Source: Ferirhizobium litorale (GTDB lineage Bacteria; Pseudomonadota; Alphaproteobacteria; Rhizobiales; Rhizobiaceae). Taken from it: a stretch of 64,000 nucleotides of DNA. Location of the stretch: NCBI GenBank assembly GCA_030028905.1, contig JALDYZ010000013.1, positions 62,001-126,000 of the forward strand, in the 5' to 3' direction. Below the pieces are notes generated by a model. That model searched no databases. It had not been told where the DNA came from and saw only the letters and a list, made by a program, of their open reading frames with translations. Shown in pieces: positions 19,301-27,684 of this stretch. Position numbers and translations under genes: made by a program. Within the stretch, counting starts at the first letter, position 1, and each line of letters begins with the position of its first letter.

Positions 19301-22300
19301 TTACCGAACGTGTCGACCATCTCGGCAGCAACCTGGCCGAAAGCCTCGCAGAGCGCGCCGGCGAACTTGACCGCGTCAGCGGCGAGGCAGCCGAGCGCAT
19401 CACCGGGGCCCTCGACCGTCGCACCGAGCAGCTTGCCAGCGCCATATCGGAGCGGGTCAGCGAAATCGATCGTATCTCCGATGGCGCCGCCACCCGCATC
19501 GCCGAAGTGCTCGATAGCCGGTCTTCGACAATCACAAGCGCCTTGACCGATCGCGTCTCCGACCTGGACCGCATATCCGGCGAGGCAGCAAACCGCATCG
19601 TGGAAACACTCGACAGCCGCGTTTCGGAGCTCGACCGGATATCCGGCGATGCGGCAAACCGCATCACCGAGGTCCTCGACAGCCGCACGGCCAGCATTGC
19701 CGGCGCGTTGACCGACCGCGTCTCCGACCTCGACCGCATCTCGAGCGAAGCGGCGAGCAAGATCGTCGAGACCATGGACAGCGGCACGGCGCATATCGAC
19801 GAACGCCTGTCGACCATGGACCGCGCCCTCAATGTCGGCCTGGAAAACATCAACCGCACCATCGAGGGCAAGGCCGTCGGCCTTGCCGCGACGCTGCGGT
19901 CGGCCGTGACCGAGGCCGCCCAGGGCATGGATGCTGAAGCACTGCGCTCCGCCGAGCTATTTGCCCGTACGTCCTCGGAATTTGCCGACAAGCTCGATGC
20001 CCGCAGCGGCGAGTTCAGCCGTGTGATCGAGGATCGCACCGACCAGATCGTCTCGCGGGTCAGCGAAACGCAGAACCGGCTGGCGAGCCAGGCGGCCGCC
20101 GTTGCCCACACCTTCTCCGAGGCCGGCAATGCCATCGTCAACAAGGTATCCGAGGCCGAAAACATCGTCGGCCAGCAGTTGGGCTCGATCACGCAGGCCT
20201 TCGATGAGGCCGGCCAGTCGCTCGACGCCCGCAGCGCTGCCATCCGCTCCAGCCTCGTCGGCAGCACGGACGAAATCACGTCGACTCTGGCCGAAGTCGA
20301 AAAGGCGCTCGAAGCGCGCAGCGACGCCATCCGCACCAGCATCCACGAGCGGGCCCGCGAAATCGACGCCACGCTCGCCGACGTCGACAAGGCGCTCGAG
20401 GCCCGCGGCGCATCCATCCGCGCGACCCTCGACGATCGCACCCGCGAGCTGAACTCGATGCTCGCCGGCCGTTCCACCGAACTGTCGTGCCTGATCGACG
20501 ACAAGGCCCGCCCGGTCATCGACGAGTATGCCGCCGCCGGCCGCGCCGCCGCCGAGCAGATCGCGTCGGCGACCGCCGAAAGCGCCAATCGCCTTCGCAA
20601 CGAGAATGCCGCCCTGATCAGCGCCATCACCTCGCGTGCCGAGAGCACCGCCAATGCCATCAACCAGATGGAATCGAGCCTTGCGACCAGCGTCACCAGC
20701 CTCATCGCCCGCCTGGCGGAGAGCAATTCCGGCATAGCGTCGGTGATCCGAAGCGCGGCGGCCGAACTGGGCGCTGTCGACGAAAGCCTCAGTTCCACCG
20801 GCAACCGCTTTGCCGAGACCGCGACGCGTGCCGCCGACATGGTTTCCACCTCGTCCCGCCTGCTGGAAGGCAAGGTGGAGCGGCTATCGCAGATTTCGGG
20901 CCAGACCCTGTCGCAGGTCGGCGGCATCGTCGGTCGCTTCGAGGAACACTCCAAGGTACTCGGTCAGGCTTCGGAACTGCTGTCCGCTGCCCAGTCGAAC
21001 CTTGTCAACACGCTCGAGGAACGCGAGGACGCGCTGCGCACGCTGGCCGTCGGGCTGGTACAGCGCTCGGAGGAAATCGAGAACACCATGCGGGCGCTCG
21101 GCAACATGGTCGAGGGCGCCTTCGAGCGCACCGAGGAGCGTTCCGCGCAGGTCACCAACAATCTGCGCCAGGGCGTCCAGGCCTCCTTTGCCGACGTCGA
21201 CAAGTTCCTCTCGGAAGCCGAGAAGCGCGCCCAGACGACTGCCGAATCCATGCGCACGGCCGTACAGGAAGCTGGAGCCGATGCAACGCGCGCCGTCTCC
21301 GCCGCCTTCGAGGACGCAGAACGGCGCTCCGGCGCCCTCGCCCATCGCTTGCGTGGCGGGCTCTCCTCGTCCCTCAGCGACGTCGAGAAGGCCCTTGGCG
21401 AGGCTGCGCAGAAGTCGGATGCAACCGCGGGTCACCTGCGCGAGGCGGTTCGCCAGGCCGTCGAGGAGGCTGTCGGACGCTTCTCGGGTGCTACCGACGA
21501 GATCCGCCGTTCGGCCAACGACATCCGCAAGGAACTCGACCTGACCCGCAGCGAGCTGAAGCGTGGCGCTTTCGACCTGCCGGAAGAAGCGAAGGAAAGC
21601 GCGGCCGCGATGCGTCGGGCCGTGTCGGAGCAGATCAAGGCCCTGCAGGACATCTCGTCTCTCGTCGGCCGTTCCGCACAGCAACTCGAAATCTCCGAGC
21701 CGATGGCGCGCGCGCTTTCGGCAGCGCAGTCGGCACAGCCGGCCCCGCGCCCGCAACCGCCTGTCCAGGCAAGCCAGCCGGCGGCTCCGGCCAGCCAGCC
21801 TCGCAGCGGCGAACCTGTCGGTCTGCGCGGCAGCCTTGCCGATGATCGTCCGGCACAGCCCGCACAGGCACCGGCCCGCGCCGTCGAATCGGCCCCGAGA
21901 CCGGCAGCGACCGAGCAGCCCGGTGGCTGGATCAGCGACCTCCTGCGCGGCGCCTCCCGCGAAGAGGCAAGCCAGCCGGCGCCCCGCCAGCAACAGGCAC
22001 CGCGCCCGGCCGAGCCGGCGCAGGCAGTCCGGCAGGGTGATACCCGCAACCCGCGCCACGTGGTCGAATCCCTCAACTCGCTGTCGGTGGATATCGCCCG
22101 GGCGATCGACCATGACGCCTCGGTCGAGTTGTGGCGCCGCTACCAGCGCGGCGAACGCGATGTCTTCACCCGTCGGCTCTATACGCTGAAGGGTCAGCAG
22201 ACCTTCGACGAGATCAAGCGCAAGTACGACCGCGAGCCGGAATTCCGCACCGCAGTCGATCGCTACATCGCCGATTTCGAAAAGCTGCTCGCCGATGTCG

Positions 22301-22401
22301 CCCGCACCGACCGCGACAAGTCCATCACCCAGTCCTACCTGACCTCGGACACCGGCAAGGTCTACACCATGCTGGCGCATGCCGCAGGCCGGTTCAGCTG
22401 A
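16324..22401 (+). CDS. gpr: Giant polar-growth coiled-coil protein, GPR/RgsE type
   Basis: The 2,025-residue product matches the rhizobial Growth Pole Ring protein (RgsE in Sinorhizobium) in size and layout. In Agrobacterium GPR forms a ring at the growing pole and is needed for unipolar elongation. Parts: acidic and Pro-rich cytoplasmic N-terminus (1-110), two membrane helices (about 116-138 and 148-177), then some 1,600 residues of degenerate helical repeats. These repeats have cores such as LDxRxxxI and SELDRISGEAANRI, and older annotations label them apolipoprotein- or kinesin-like. A Pro/Gln/Ala linker (about 1795-1900) and a conserved C-terminal domain (VESLNSLSVDIARAIDHDAS, RYQRGERDVFTRRLYTLKG) follow. 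The repeats show near-identical units around 19,360-19,780. It is monocistronic with its own terminator. Confidence 0.9.
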   Translation: MANNKISESIDDKAFKALEDALQIDFSDDKPATGTQQSSEPGEARAPDTRSKARAAQPASRQEARKTLRQAENARSLAPEPTPKSPPLAPANDSGRRNPAAILKSLETGSMNTALRNAALVSVLWVVGGLGFAQLVFGSQFWEASSLASFFALPGAIALAMGIVLPVLLFFAFAIMLARAQDMRNAARSMAEVALRLAEPETAASERIMTVGQAVRREVSAMNEGIERTIARASELETLVHSEVNALERSYADNEMRVRGLVQDLGSERDAIVNHAERIRSSIVGAHEQLKEELSLATEEIAVRLATSGEAFASLIDTRAATIMEKSDAASQAIGSVLTSKTETLLQTLTSSGFALANEFDTRLDTLTSTLTEHGNELLSRFETRASTLDANTEKLNAALNERARQLNETLIARTMEINDSITSGETVISGALEQVISKLNSTLDEKGASFRQSLQTSADEAIMDLDLRSGFFEDRLQATVGQISSVFDERVAEFASAFDKRAGTLDSKLMESLARINETLAGGSESIDGILTSSIERLGAQLTDQSLALATTLGTNQEVIETALGATVEKITGALGERSKEITSTLQNTTSGFIAAIDGKSSEITDAFVSRAAEFTEALNARSHEITSALHDSTAGVISALDGKSAEVTNAFIDRAADFTSKLDARTTEIDQTLGSAGDRIERIMSDRGGALFNALASSQSRFEETLASRSDAIINSVSGSHELLADVLDERTAAMAFALSDSHERLEQTLDSRTNAIIETVAGAETRIGEAFGDKADIIRGAYEDNHARLEQTLGAHAETLASTIASGSDRLDRVVGGSASRIENTLLEGRRKIEDTLGEHLSQMGSNLETTHERIRATLDDRTNAIALTMKEAHALIDETMADQAMSIGASIATSASMLEMSLEGHESTLRQAIDNSAEALEQRLRDSAGHIATQITDAASDITRAAEFVSTRMEQSVDGMTGRFSDTGSKIEASLTALENRIRDDVGGITERVDHLGSNLAESLAERAGELDRVSGEAAERITGALDRRTEQLASAISERVSEIDRISDGAATRIAEVLDSRSSTITSALTDRVSDLDRISGEAANRIVETLDSRVSELDRISGDAANRITEVLDSRTASIAGALTDRVSDLDRISSEAASKIVETMDSGTAHIDERLSTMDRALNVGLENINRTIEGKAVGLAATLRSAVTEAAQGMDAEALRSAELFARTSSEFADKLDARSGEFSRVIEDRTDQIVSRVSETQNRLASQAAAVAHTFSEAGNAIVNKVSEAENIVGQQLGSITQAFDEAGQSLDARSAAIRSSLVGSTDEITSTLAEVEKALEARSDAIRTSIHERAREIDATLADVDKALEARGASIRATLDDRTRELNSMLAGRSTELSCLIDDKARPVIDEYAAAGRAAAEQIASATAESANRLRNENAALISAITSRAESTANAINQMESSLATSVTSLIARLAESNSGIASVIRSAAAELGAVDESLSSTGNRFAETATRAADMVSTSSRLLEGKVERLSQISGQTLSQVGGIVGRFEEHSKVLGQASELLSAAQSNLVNTLEEREDALRTLAVGLVQRSEEIENTMRALGNMVEGAFERTEERSAQVTNNLRQGVQASFADVDKFLSEAEKRAQTTAESMRTAVQEAGADATRAVSAAFEDAERRSGALAHRLRGGLSSSLSDVEKALGEAAQKSDATAGHLREAVRQAVEEAVGRFSGATDEIRRSANDIRKELDLTRSELKRGAFDLPEEAKESAAAMRRAVSEQIKALQDISSLVGRSAQQLEISEPMARALSAAQSAQPAPRPQPPVQASQPAAPASQPRSGEPVGLRGSLADDRPAQPAQAPARAVESAPRPAATEQPGGWISDLLRGASREEASQPAPRQQQAPRPAEPAQAVRQGDTRNPRHVVESLNSLSVDIARAIDHDASVELWRRYQRGERDVFTRRLYTLKGQQTFDEIKRKYDREPEFRTAVDRYIADFEKLLADVARTDRDKSITQSYLTSDTGKVYTMLAHAAGRFS

Positions 22402-22430
22402 TCGGCACAAACTTATGATTTGACATCGGA

Positions 22431-22458
22431 AACGGTCGCTTCGGCGGCCGTTTTTTTG
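22431..22458 (+). terminator. Rho-independent terminator of gpr
   Basis: AACGGTCG and CGGCCGTT form an 8-base stem closed by a C(TTCG)G loop, followed by a T-rich tract. It begins 29 bases after the gpr stop codon. Confidence 0.85.
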
Positions 22459-22483
22459 TTTTGGGGTCGAGGAAGGCAGTTCA

Positions 22484-22521
22484 CAAAAAATGCCCCGTAA
22501 ATCACGACGGATTTCCGGGGC
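22484..22521 (-). terminator. Rho-independent terminator of the Mla-like operon
   Basis: On the minus strand a 12-base stem with one mismatch (arms 22510-22521 and 22492-22503) is followed by ATTTTTTG. It lies just after the lipoprotein gene that ends the operon. Confidence 0.85.
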
Positions 22522-22543
22522 TCATGTCTGTCGTGCAAAGGCG

Positions 22544-23158
22544 TCAGACGGACTGCAACGTCCAGTCGACGATATCCTTGGTGACCGCAGCAAAGGCGCT
22601 GTTGAGGCCGTCGACATAGGCGACGTTGCCGGGTCCGCGTACGGGCGCATAGGCCTGGAACACACGCTGCCTGCGCACCGTGCCATCGCGATCGTTGAGG
22701 ATCTTGACCGCAATCTCGATATGGGCCCGCGTGCCGCCGCCGACGACAACCTCGAAGGCGCGAATCTCGCTCACCACCTGGTAGTCGATGGCGAGCCCCT
22801 GTCCCGGCTTGCCGACCCCGCCGAGCTTGCCGGTGCTTTCGAGCGACTCCACCAGCCGTGACTGCACCAGCCGCGGCAGGCTGTCGCTCCACTGCGACCT
22901 GGCGAGATACTGCACCTCCGTCGGGGACACCCGGATGACGATCTGATCGCCGCCGATCATCTTGAGCGCCGATGGCTCCGGAACGAGGATCTGCCGGTTG
23001 CGGGCGCCCGCGCCGTCGGCGACCGAGATCGCCGTGAGATCGAAGGTATCGCTGGTGGCCGCGCGGCTGCCGCAACTGGAAAGTCCCGCCGCCAACGGCA
23101 GCAGAAGCAGGGCGATACCGGCAACGGGCCGGATACGTCCGGCATTCGATACTCTCAT
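22544..23158 (-). CDS. ABC transporter auxiliary lipoprotein (PqiC/MlaE-system associated)
   Basis: The ATG at 23158 behind AGGACAGGGGACA gives 204 residues with a lipoprotein signal: basic start, hydrophobic 12-25, lipobox LSSC with C29. The mature domain matches the auxiliary lipoproteins that accompany MCE-type lipid transporters (PKIIxG-like region KMIGGDQIVIRVSPTEVQYL, then SQWSDSLPRLVQSRLVESLE). It is the fourth and last gene of the mlaE-mlaF-mlaD-lipoprotein operon, 26 bases after mlaD. It probably sits on the periplasmic face of the outer membrane and helps hand lipid across the periplasm. Confidence 0.85.
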   Translation of the reverse strand: MRVSNAGRIRPVAGIALLLLPLAAGLSSCGSRAATSDTFDLTAISVADGAGARNRQILVPEPSALKMIGGDQIVIRVSPTEVQYLARSQWSDSLPRLVQSRLVESLESTGKLGGVGKPGQGLAIDYQVVSEIRAFEVVVGGGTRAHIEIAVKILNDRDGTVRRQRVFQAYAPVRGPGNVAYVDGLNSAFAAVTKDIVDWTLQSV

Positions 23159-23184
23159 TGTCCCCTGTCCTTCCCCGCCCACTT

Positions 23185-24555
23185 CTAGTACCGCGACCGG
23201 CCGTTGTATTCCTTGACCGTTTCTCCGCCGAAGAGCAGCCTCTGTGGATCCCGGTCGAATCCGCTGATCGTGCTGTTCAGGTTGTTCACGGTCCGCCGGG
23301 CGTCCTCGATCAGCGCCTGAGCGTCACGCAGCCCTGTTCCCGTGAAGCGGGAAAGGTTGTCCGCAATCGGTCCTATACGAGCATTAAGTGAGTCGGCAAC
23401 TTTCTTGAAGGACTCAAGCGTCGCCCGCGCTTCGGTAAAGAGGGATTGCGTGTCGCCTGAGCCAAGAAGTCCGTCGACCTTGGCAAGCACGCCATCGACG
23501 CGCTTGGACGCGCCGCTGAGCGTGTTGGCGATCTGCTTGGCATCGGCGATGATCTGGTCGATGTCCTGCTCGTGGTTGTCGATCGTCTTGCCGAGATTGC
23601 GGAAGGACGCCGCGGCTTCGCGCGCATCGGCCGTCGCGGCAGAGATATTGTTGACCGACGTGCTGACCTTTTCGGTGTCGACCGCCGCAACCAGCTTCTC
23701 AACCCGGTCCAGCGTCTTCTCTGCATTCTCGCCGAACTGCCGGAAGGTATCTGCGGTCTGGCGGAAGCTCTCGATGGTGGGCTTTATGTCGCCCGAAGCG
23801 CTCGCGATGTCGTTGCTCACCTTCTCGGCATTGCTGACGACCGCCCTGATCTTGTTGGCGTCCACGGCCTTTACCAAGTTCTCGACGGCAACAAGGGTCG
23901 CGTCCAGGCGGCCGGAAATCCCCGTGATCGTGGTGGACAGGGCGCTCACGCTTTCGAGGAACTTGTCGACCCCGCCTGCATTGTCGCTCAGCGCCTTGGA
24001 GAAGACTTCGGCGTTCTTCACGGTGTTCGTCAACGGCACGCGTGCATCGGTCACGAAAGCCTGGATCTCACCGATGGCGTCGTTGGCGCGGTCAAGGATC
24101 TTGTCGGCGGTCGCCAAGAGGTTGGTTACGCTCGACTGGTCCGCCAGAAGCACGGCGCGCTCGCCGGTATCGATTGCACGCTGTAGGATGTTGACGTCTT
24201 CCTTCCGGCCGCCCGAAAGCTCGATATAGGCTGCGCCCGTCAAGCCCTGAACCTCGAGTATCGCACGGGTCGACGCATATACGGGAGCATCGGCGCGGAC
24301 CTCGGTGAGCGCGATCGAGTACCGTGGATCATTTGCGTCGATAGCAAGGCTGCGAACCGAACCGACCGGAATACCGTTGAACCGGACCGGCGAGCCGATG
24401 CTGAGCCCGTTGGCCGATCCCGGAATACGGATGGTCAGTTCCGCAAGCGGACCCCCGCGGCCGTATTCCGCCATCCAGTAGACGAAACCGAATGCCGCGA
24501 CGATCACCATCACCGTGAAGAATCCGACAATTGCGTAGTTCGCTTTGGTTTCCAT
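23185..24555 (-). CDS. MlaD/MCE-domain lipid-transport protein
   Basis: The 456-residue product has an N-terminal membrane helix (METKANYAIVGFFTVMVIVA region, residues 8-28), an MCE domain (about 40-120; GSANGLSIGSPVRFNGIPVG) and a long helical tail (about 150-430) with heptad-like repeats. Such tails form a periplasmic tunnel or needle in longer MCE proteins. It binds lipid and docks on the MlaE/MlaF transporter. The ATG at 24555 is preferred over GTG at 24567. It lies between mlaF and the lipoprotein gene. Confidence 0.9.
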   Translation of the reverse strand: METKANYAIVGFFTVMVIVAAFGFVYWMAEYGRGGPLAELTIRIPGSANGLSIGSPVRFNGIPVGSVRSLAIDANDPRYSIALTEVRADAPVYASTRAILEVQGLTGAAYIELSGGRKEDVNILQRAIDTGERAVLLADQSSVTNLLATADKILDRANDAIGEIQAFVTDARVPLTNTVKNAEVFSKALSDNAGGVDKFLESVSALSTTITGISGRLDATLVAVENLVKAVDANKIRAVVSNAEKVSNDIASASGDIKPTIESFRQTADTFRQFGENAEKTLDRVEKLVAAVDTEKVSTSVNNISAATADAREAAASFRNLGKTIDNHEQDIDQIIADAKQIANTLSGASKRVDGVLAKVDGLLGSGDTQSLFTEARATLESFKKVADSLNARIGPIADNLSRFTGTGLRDAQALIEDARRTVNNLNSTISGFDRDPQRLLFGGETVKEYNGRSRY

Positions 24556-24594
24556 CGTTCCAGTCACTTCCGTCGAATAATCGTGGTTTCCGGT

Positions 24595-25404
24595 TCACTT
24601 GTCGTCATGTCCGGGGACGACAATCGATCGCGCCCGTTTGCCGCGGAAATAGGATTTCACCCATGGTTCGTCGCATTTCAGCATGTCTTCGATCGTGCCT
24701 TCCACCAATACGCGTTTGCTTCCGAGCACCGCAATACGGTCGCAGACCGAAAACAGGCTGTCGAGGTCGTGGGTCACCATATACACGGTCAGGCCGAGCG
24801 CATCGCGAAGGCTGGCGATCAGCTCGTCGAATTCCGCAGCCCCGATAGGATCGAGGCCGGAGGTCGGCTCGTCGAGGAAGACGAGGTCGGGATCGAGCGC
24901 CAGTGCCCGCGCCAGCGCCGCGCGCTTGATCATGCCGCCGGAAAGTTCCGACGGATACTTGTCGCGCGCGTCGGCGGCGAGCCCCACCAGTTCGATCTTC
25001 AAGGCGGCGAGTTCGTCCATCAGCGCCTGCGGCAAGTCGAGATACTCCCGCATGGGGAGCTGTATATTCTCCTTGACCGTCAACGCCGAGAACAATGCGC
25101 CTTGCTGGAAGAGCACGCCGACCCGCATGTCGAGCGCCATGCGTTCCGCCTCGCTGGCAGCATCATAGTCTGTCCCGAGGATGCGGATCTTGCCCGAACG
25201 ACGTGGCACCAGTCGCAGCACCGTCCTGAGCAGCACCGATTTGCCCGCGCCGGAAGCACCGACGAAGCCGAGGATCTCGCCGCGGTAGACGTCGAGGTTC
25301 AGCTTGTCGAGAACGATCTTCGAGCCGAAGCCGACCGTGACGTCCTGTACCGACAGGACGGCTTCCCGGGTCGTCGCGACATTGGCTGGCCTGAGTGCGT
25401 TCAA
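24595..25404 (-). CDS. MlaF-like ABC transporter ATPase
   Basis: The 269-residue ATPase shows Walker A GASGAGKS (about 49-56), a Q-loop in VGVLFQQGALF, signature LSGGM, Walker B DLVFLDEPTSGLDP and an H-loop in MVTHDLDSL. It energises the MlaE permease for lipid transport across the inner membrane. The start appears to be TTG at 25404, 12 bases after the mlaE stop, consistent with translational coupling. Confidence 0.92.
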   Translation of the reverse strand: MNALRPANVATTREAVLSVQDVTVGFGSKIVLDKLNLDVYRGEILGFVGASGAGKSVLLRTVLRLVPRRSGKIRILGTDYDAASEAERMALDMRVGVLFQQGALFSALTVKENIQLPMREYLDLPQALMDELAALKIELVGLAADARDKYPSELSGGMIKRAALARALALDPDLVFLDEPTSGLDPIGAAEFDELIASLRDALGLTVYMVTHDLDSLFSVCDRIAVLGSKRVLVEGTIEDMLKCDEPWVKSYFRGKRARSIVVPGHDDK

Positions 25405-25416
25405 CGATCCCGTTCC

Positions 25417-26571
25417 CTAAAAATCGATGGCTGCGTAGAACATCGCAAAAAGCCCGTCCACCAGAATGACCACGAATATTGCCTTCACCACCGAGGACGT
25501 CACATGTTGGCCGAGCGATTCCGCGCTGCCGCCGACCTTCATGCCCTCGACCGCCGCAACTATGCCGATGATCAGCGCCATGAACGGCGCCTTGATCATG
25601 CCGGAAACCACTGTGGAAAGGTCCACTGCTTCGTGCAGCCTGGAAAGAAACGTCTGGAAGGTGATGCCGGAGTAGGTCCATGAAACGACCGCGGCACCGA
25701 ACAGCGCGGCGAAGTTGGCAACGACGGTCAGCAGCGGCAGCACCACCGTCAGTGCCACCAACCTCGGAAAAATCAGCACGCCGACGGGATTGAGCCCCAT
25801 GACGGTCAAAGCATCGATCTCCTCGCGCATCTTCATGGAGCCGATTTCGGCCGTGATGGCGCTGCCCGAGCGGCCGGCGATCATGATCGCGGTCAAGAGT
25901 ACGCCGATCTCGCGCAACTGCAGGATCCCGACCAGGTCGACGACGAAGATCTCGGCGCCGAAATAGCGAAGCTGGAATGCGCCTTGCTGCGCGATGATCG
26001 CCCCGATCAAGAACGACATCAGCAGGATGATCGGCACTGCCCGCACGCCCATGTGATCCATCTGGTTCACGATCGATGCCGGTGACACGCCGCTGCCGCG
26101 TCCGAATTTCATCTGCGCGCCGCGCACCGCCGAACCGAGAATGTACATGGAGGCAACGAAATCCTTCCATGTGTCGACAGCCAGAACGCCGACCGGCGTG
26201 AACGCCCTCTCGAACAGCGAAGGCTTCTTTCCCGTATCCGGTTCGGGTTCATCCAGCTTTTCCGGCAGGGTCGCGATGAGTTCGTCAATGCGAGCGTTCG
26301 ATCCGGTAAGCGTAACTTGAGCCCCCTGGCCCTGGACCGTCGTCATCAGGCGGCGGATCAGCCACGCACCCGCAGTATCGATATTGTGCACTTTTGAAAG
26401 GTCGATCTCGACGGCGCCGCCCGGATTTCGCTGCGACAGGTTTGCAAGATCCTTGAGAACCGGCCCGATCCCCATGCTTCGCCAGTTGCCAGCCAGCCGG
26501 TAGCGGCAGCCCTGCCCCTCGGGCAGTTGCTCTACGGCAACAGATGCGGCGTGGATCTCTTCTGGCTTCAA
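25417..26571 (-). CDS. MlaE-like permease with N-terminal STAS domain
   Basis: The 384-residue product combines a STAS-like domain (about 1-110; VEIDLSKVHNIDTAGAWLI) with a full MlaE permease domain (about 125-384; five to six helices, conserved TAIMIAGRSGSAITAEIGSM). In E. coli the STAS domain is a separate subunit, MlaB, so this is a MlaB-MlaE fusion. It heads the operon mlaE-mlaF-mlaD-lipoprotein for phospholipid or hydrophobic-compound transport. The start is TTG at 26571 with a weak RBS. It is divergent from the dipeptide epimerase gene with about 130 bases between. Confidence 0.92.
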   Translation of the reverse strand: MKPEEIHAASVAVEQLPEGQGCRYRLAGNWRSMGIGPVLKDLANLSQRNPGGAVEIDLSKVHNIDTAGAWLIRRLMTTVQGQGAQVTLTGSNARIDELIATLPEKLDEPEPDTGKKPSLFERAFTPVGVLAVDTWKDFVASMYILGSAVRGAQMKFGRGSGVSPASIVNQMDHMGVRAVPIILLMSFLIGAIIAQQGAFQLRYFGAEIFVVDLVGILQLREIGVLLTAIMIAGRSGSAITAEIGSMKMREEIDALTVMGLNPVGVLIFPRLVALTVVLPLLTVVANFAALFGAAVVSWTYSGITFQTFLSRLHEAVDLSTVVSGMIKAPFMALIIGIVAAVEGMKVGGSAESLGQHVTSSVVKAIFVVILVDGLFAMFYAAIDF

Positions 26572-26700
26572 ATCGCTTGCATCTTTCAGGGGTTAGGACA
26601 ACATCACCGACTCACGACGGCGCACGACAGTTGTGCCATCTACCGGGCCTGCAATATAGCCGCGTGGGCCGAATTTCCATGCAGCAGCAAAGTGAAAACC

Positions 26701-27684
26701 ATGTCGCGTTACATCGAAACAACAATGACCGCTTTTCCGATCGCCGGCTCGTTCACCATTTCGCGTGGCAGCAAGACCGAAGCCGAAGTCGTCACCTGTG
26801 TGATCCACGATGGCGTCCATCGTGGTCATGGCGAATGCGTTCCCTACGGGCGTTACGGCGAGACGATCGACAGCGTCATGGCACAGATCGCGGCGGTTGC
26901 CGGGGCGATTGCGGGGGGGCTTGATCGCAATGGCCTGATGGCCGAGATGAAACCGGGCGCGGCACGCAACGCCGTCGATTGCGCCCTGTGGGATCTCGAG
27001 GCGAAGCTGTCGGGCACCTCGGTTGCAAGCAACCTCGGCATTGCTGCGCCGAAACCGCTCACCACGGCCTATACGATCTCGCTCGGCGAACCGGAGGCGA
27101 TGGCCGCGCAGGCAGCCGCCCATGCCCATCGCGACCTCCTGAAGGTGAAGGTCGGGACCCCGGACGACCGCAGCCGCATCCGCGCGGTGCGCGCTGGCGC
27201 CCCGAACAGCACGATCATATTGGATGCCAACGAGGGCTGGAGCGAGGAAACGATCGCCGCGCATATCGCGGTCGCGGCGGAAGAGCGCATAGCCCTCATC
27301 GAACAGCCGCTGCCGGCCGGCCACGATGCCATCCTCGCGGCAATCGACCGCACGGTTACCATCTGCGCCGACGAGAGCGTCCACGACCGAAAGGGCCTCG
27401 CCGACCTGCGTGACCGCTACGACGCGATCAACATCAAGCTCGACAAGACCGGCGGCCTGACGGAGGCGCTGCTTCTGAAAGAGGAGGCCGAACGCCTCGG
27501 ATTTCGCATCATGGTGGGCTGCATGGTCGGCAGTTCGCTGGCCATGGCGCCGGCGGTGTTGCTGGCGCAGGGGGTCGATTTCGTCGATCTTGACGGACCC
27601 TTGCTCCTGGCGCGCGACCGCGAACCGGGGCTTGTCTACCGCGACTCGCTGGTATTCCCGCCCGAAGCGGCCCTCTGGGGCTGA
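26701..27684 (+). CDS. L-Ala-D/L-Glu dipeptide epimerase (enolase superfamily)
   Basis: Dipeptide epimerases convert L-Ala-D-Glu from murein peptides to L-Ala-L-Glu for catabolism. The 327-residue product has the enolase-superfamily set: LKVKVG (K148/K150), metal ligands D175 (ILDANEGW), E201 (LIEQPLP) and D224 (CADES), and NIKLDKTGG near 244-252. I start at ATG 26701, since the frame upstream is not conserved-looking. The last 49 bases overlap the convergent MFS transporter gene. Substrate specificity is inferred from family resemblance; other dipeptides are possible. Confidence 0.85.
   Translation: MSRYIETTMTAFPIAGSFTISRGSKTEAEVVTCVIHDGVHRGHGECVPYGRYGETIDSVMAQIAAVAGAIAGGLDRNGLMAEMKPGAARNAVDCALWDLEAKLSGTSVASNLGIAAPKPLTTAYTISLGEPEAMAAQAAAHAHRDLLKVKVGTPDDRSRIRAVRAGAPNSTIILDANEGWSEETIAAHIAVAAEERIALIEQPLPAGHDAILAAIDRTVTICADESVHDRKGLADLRDRYDAINIKLDKTGGLTEALLLKEEAERLGFRIMVGCMVGSSLAMAPAVLLAQGVDFVDLDGPLLLARDREPGLVYRDSLVFPPEAALWG

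Noticed and set aside
19360..19790. Tandem repeat or CRISPR-like array
   Set aside because: The repeated units are in-frame protein repeats of gpr with variable third positions, not constant repeats with unique spacers.
16576..20954. Two open frames of about 790 and 760 codons on the minus strand opposite gpr
   Set aside because: They are antisense reflections of the repeat-rich, high-GC gpr gene and contain no family motif.
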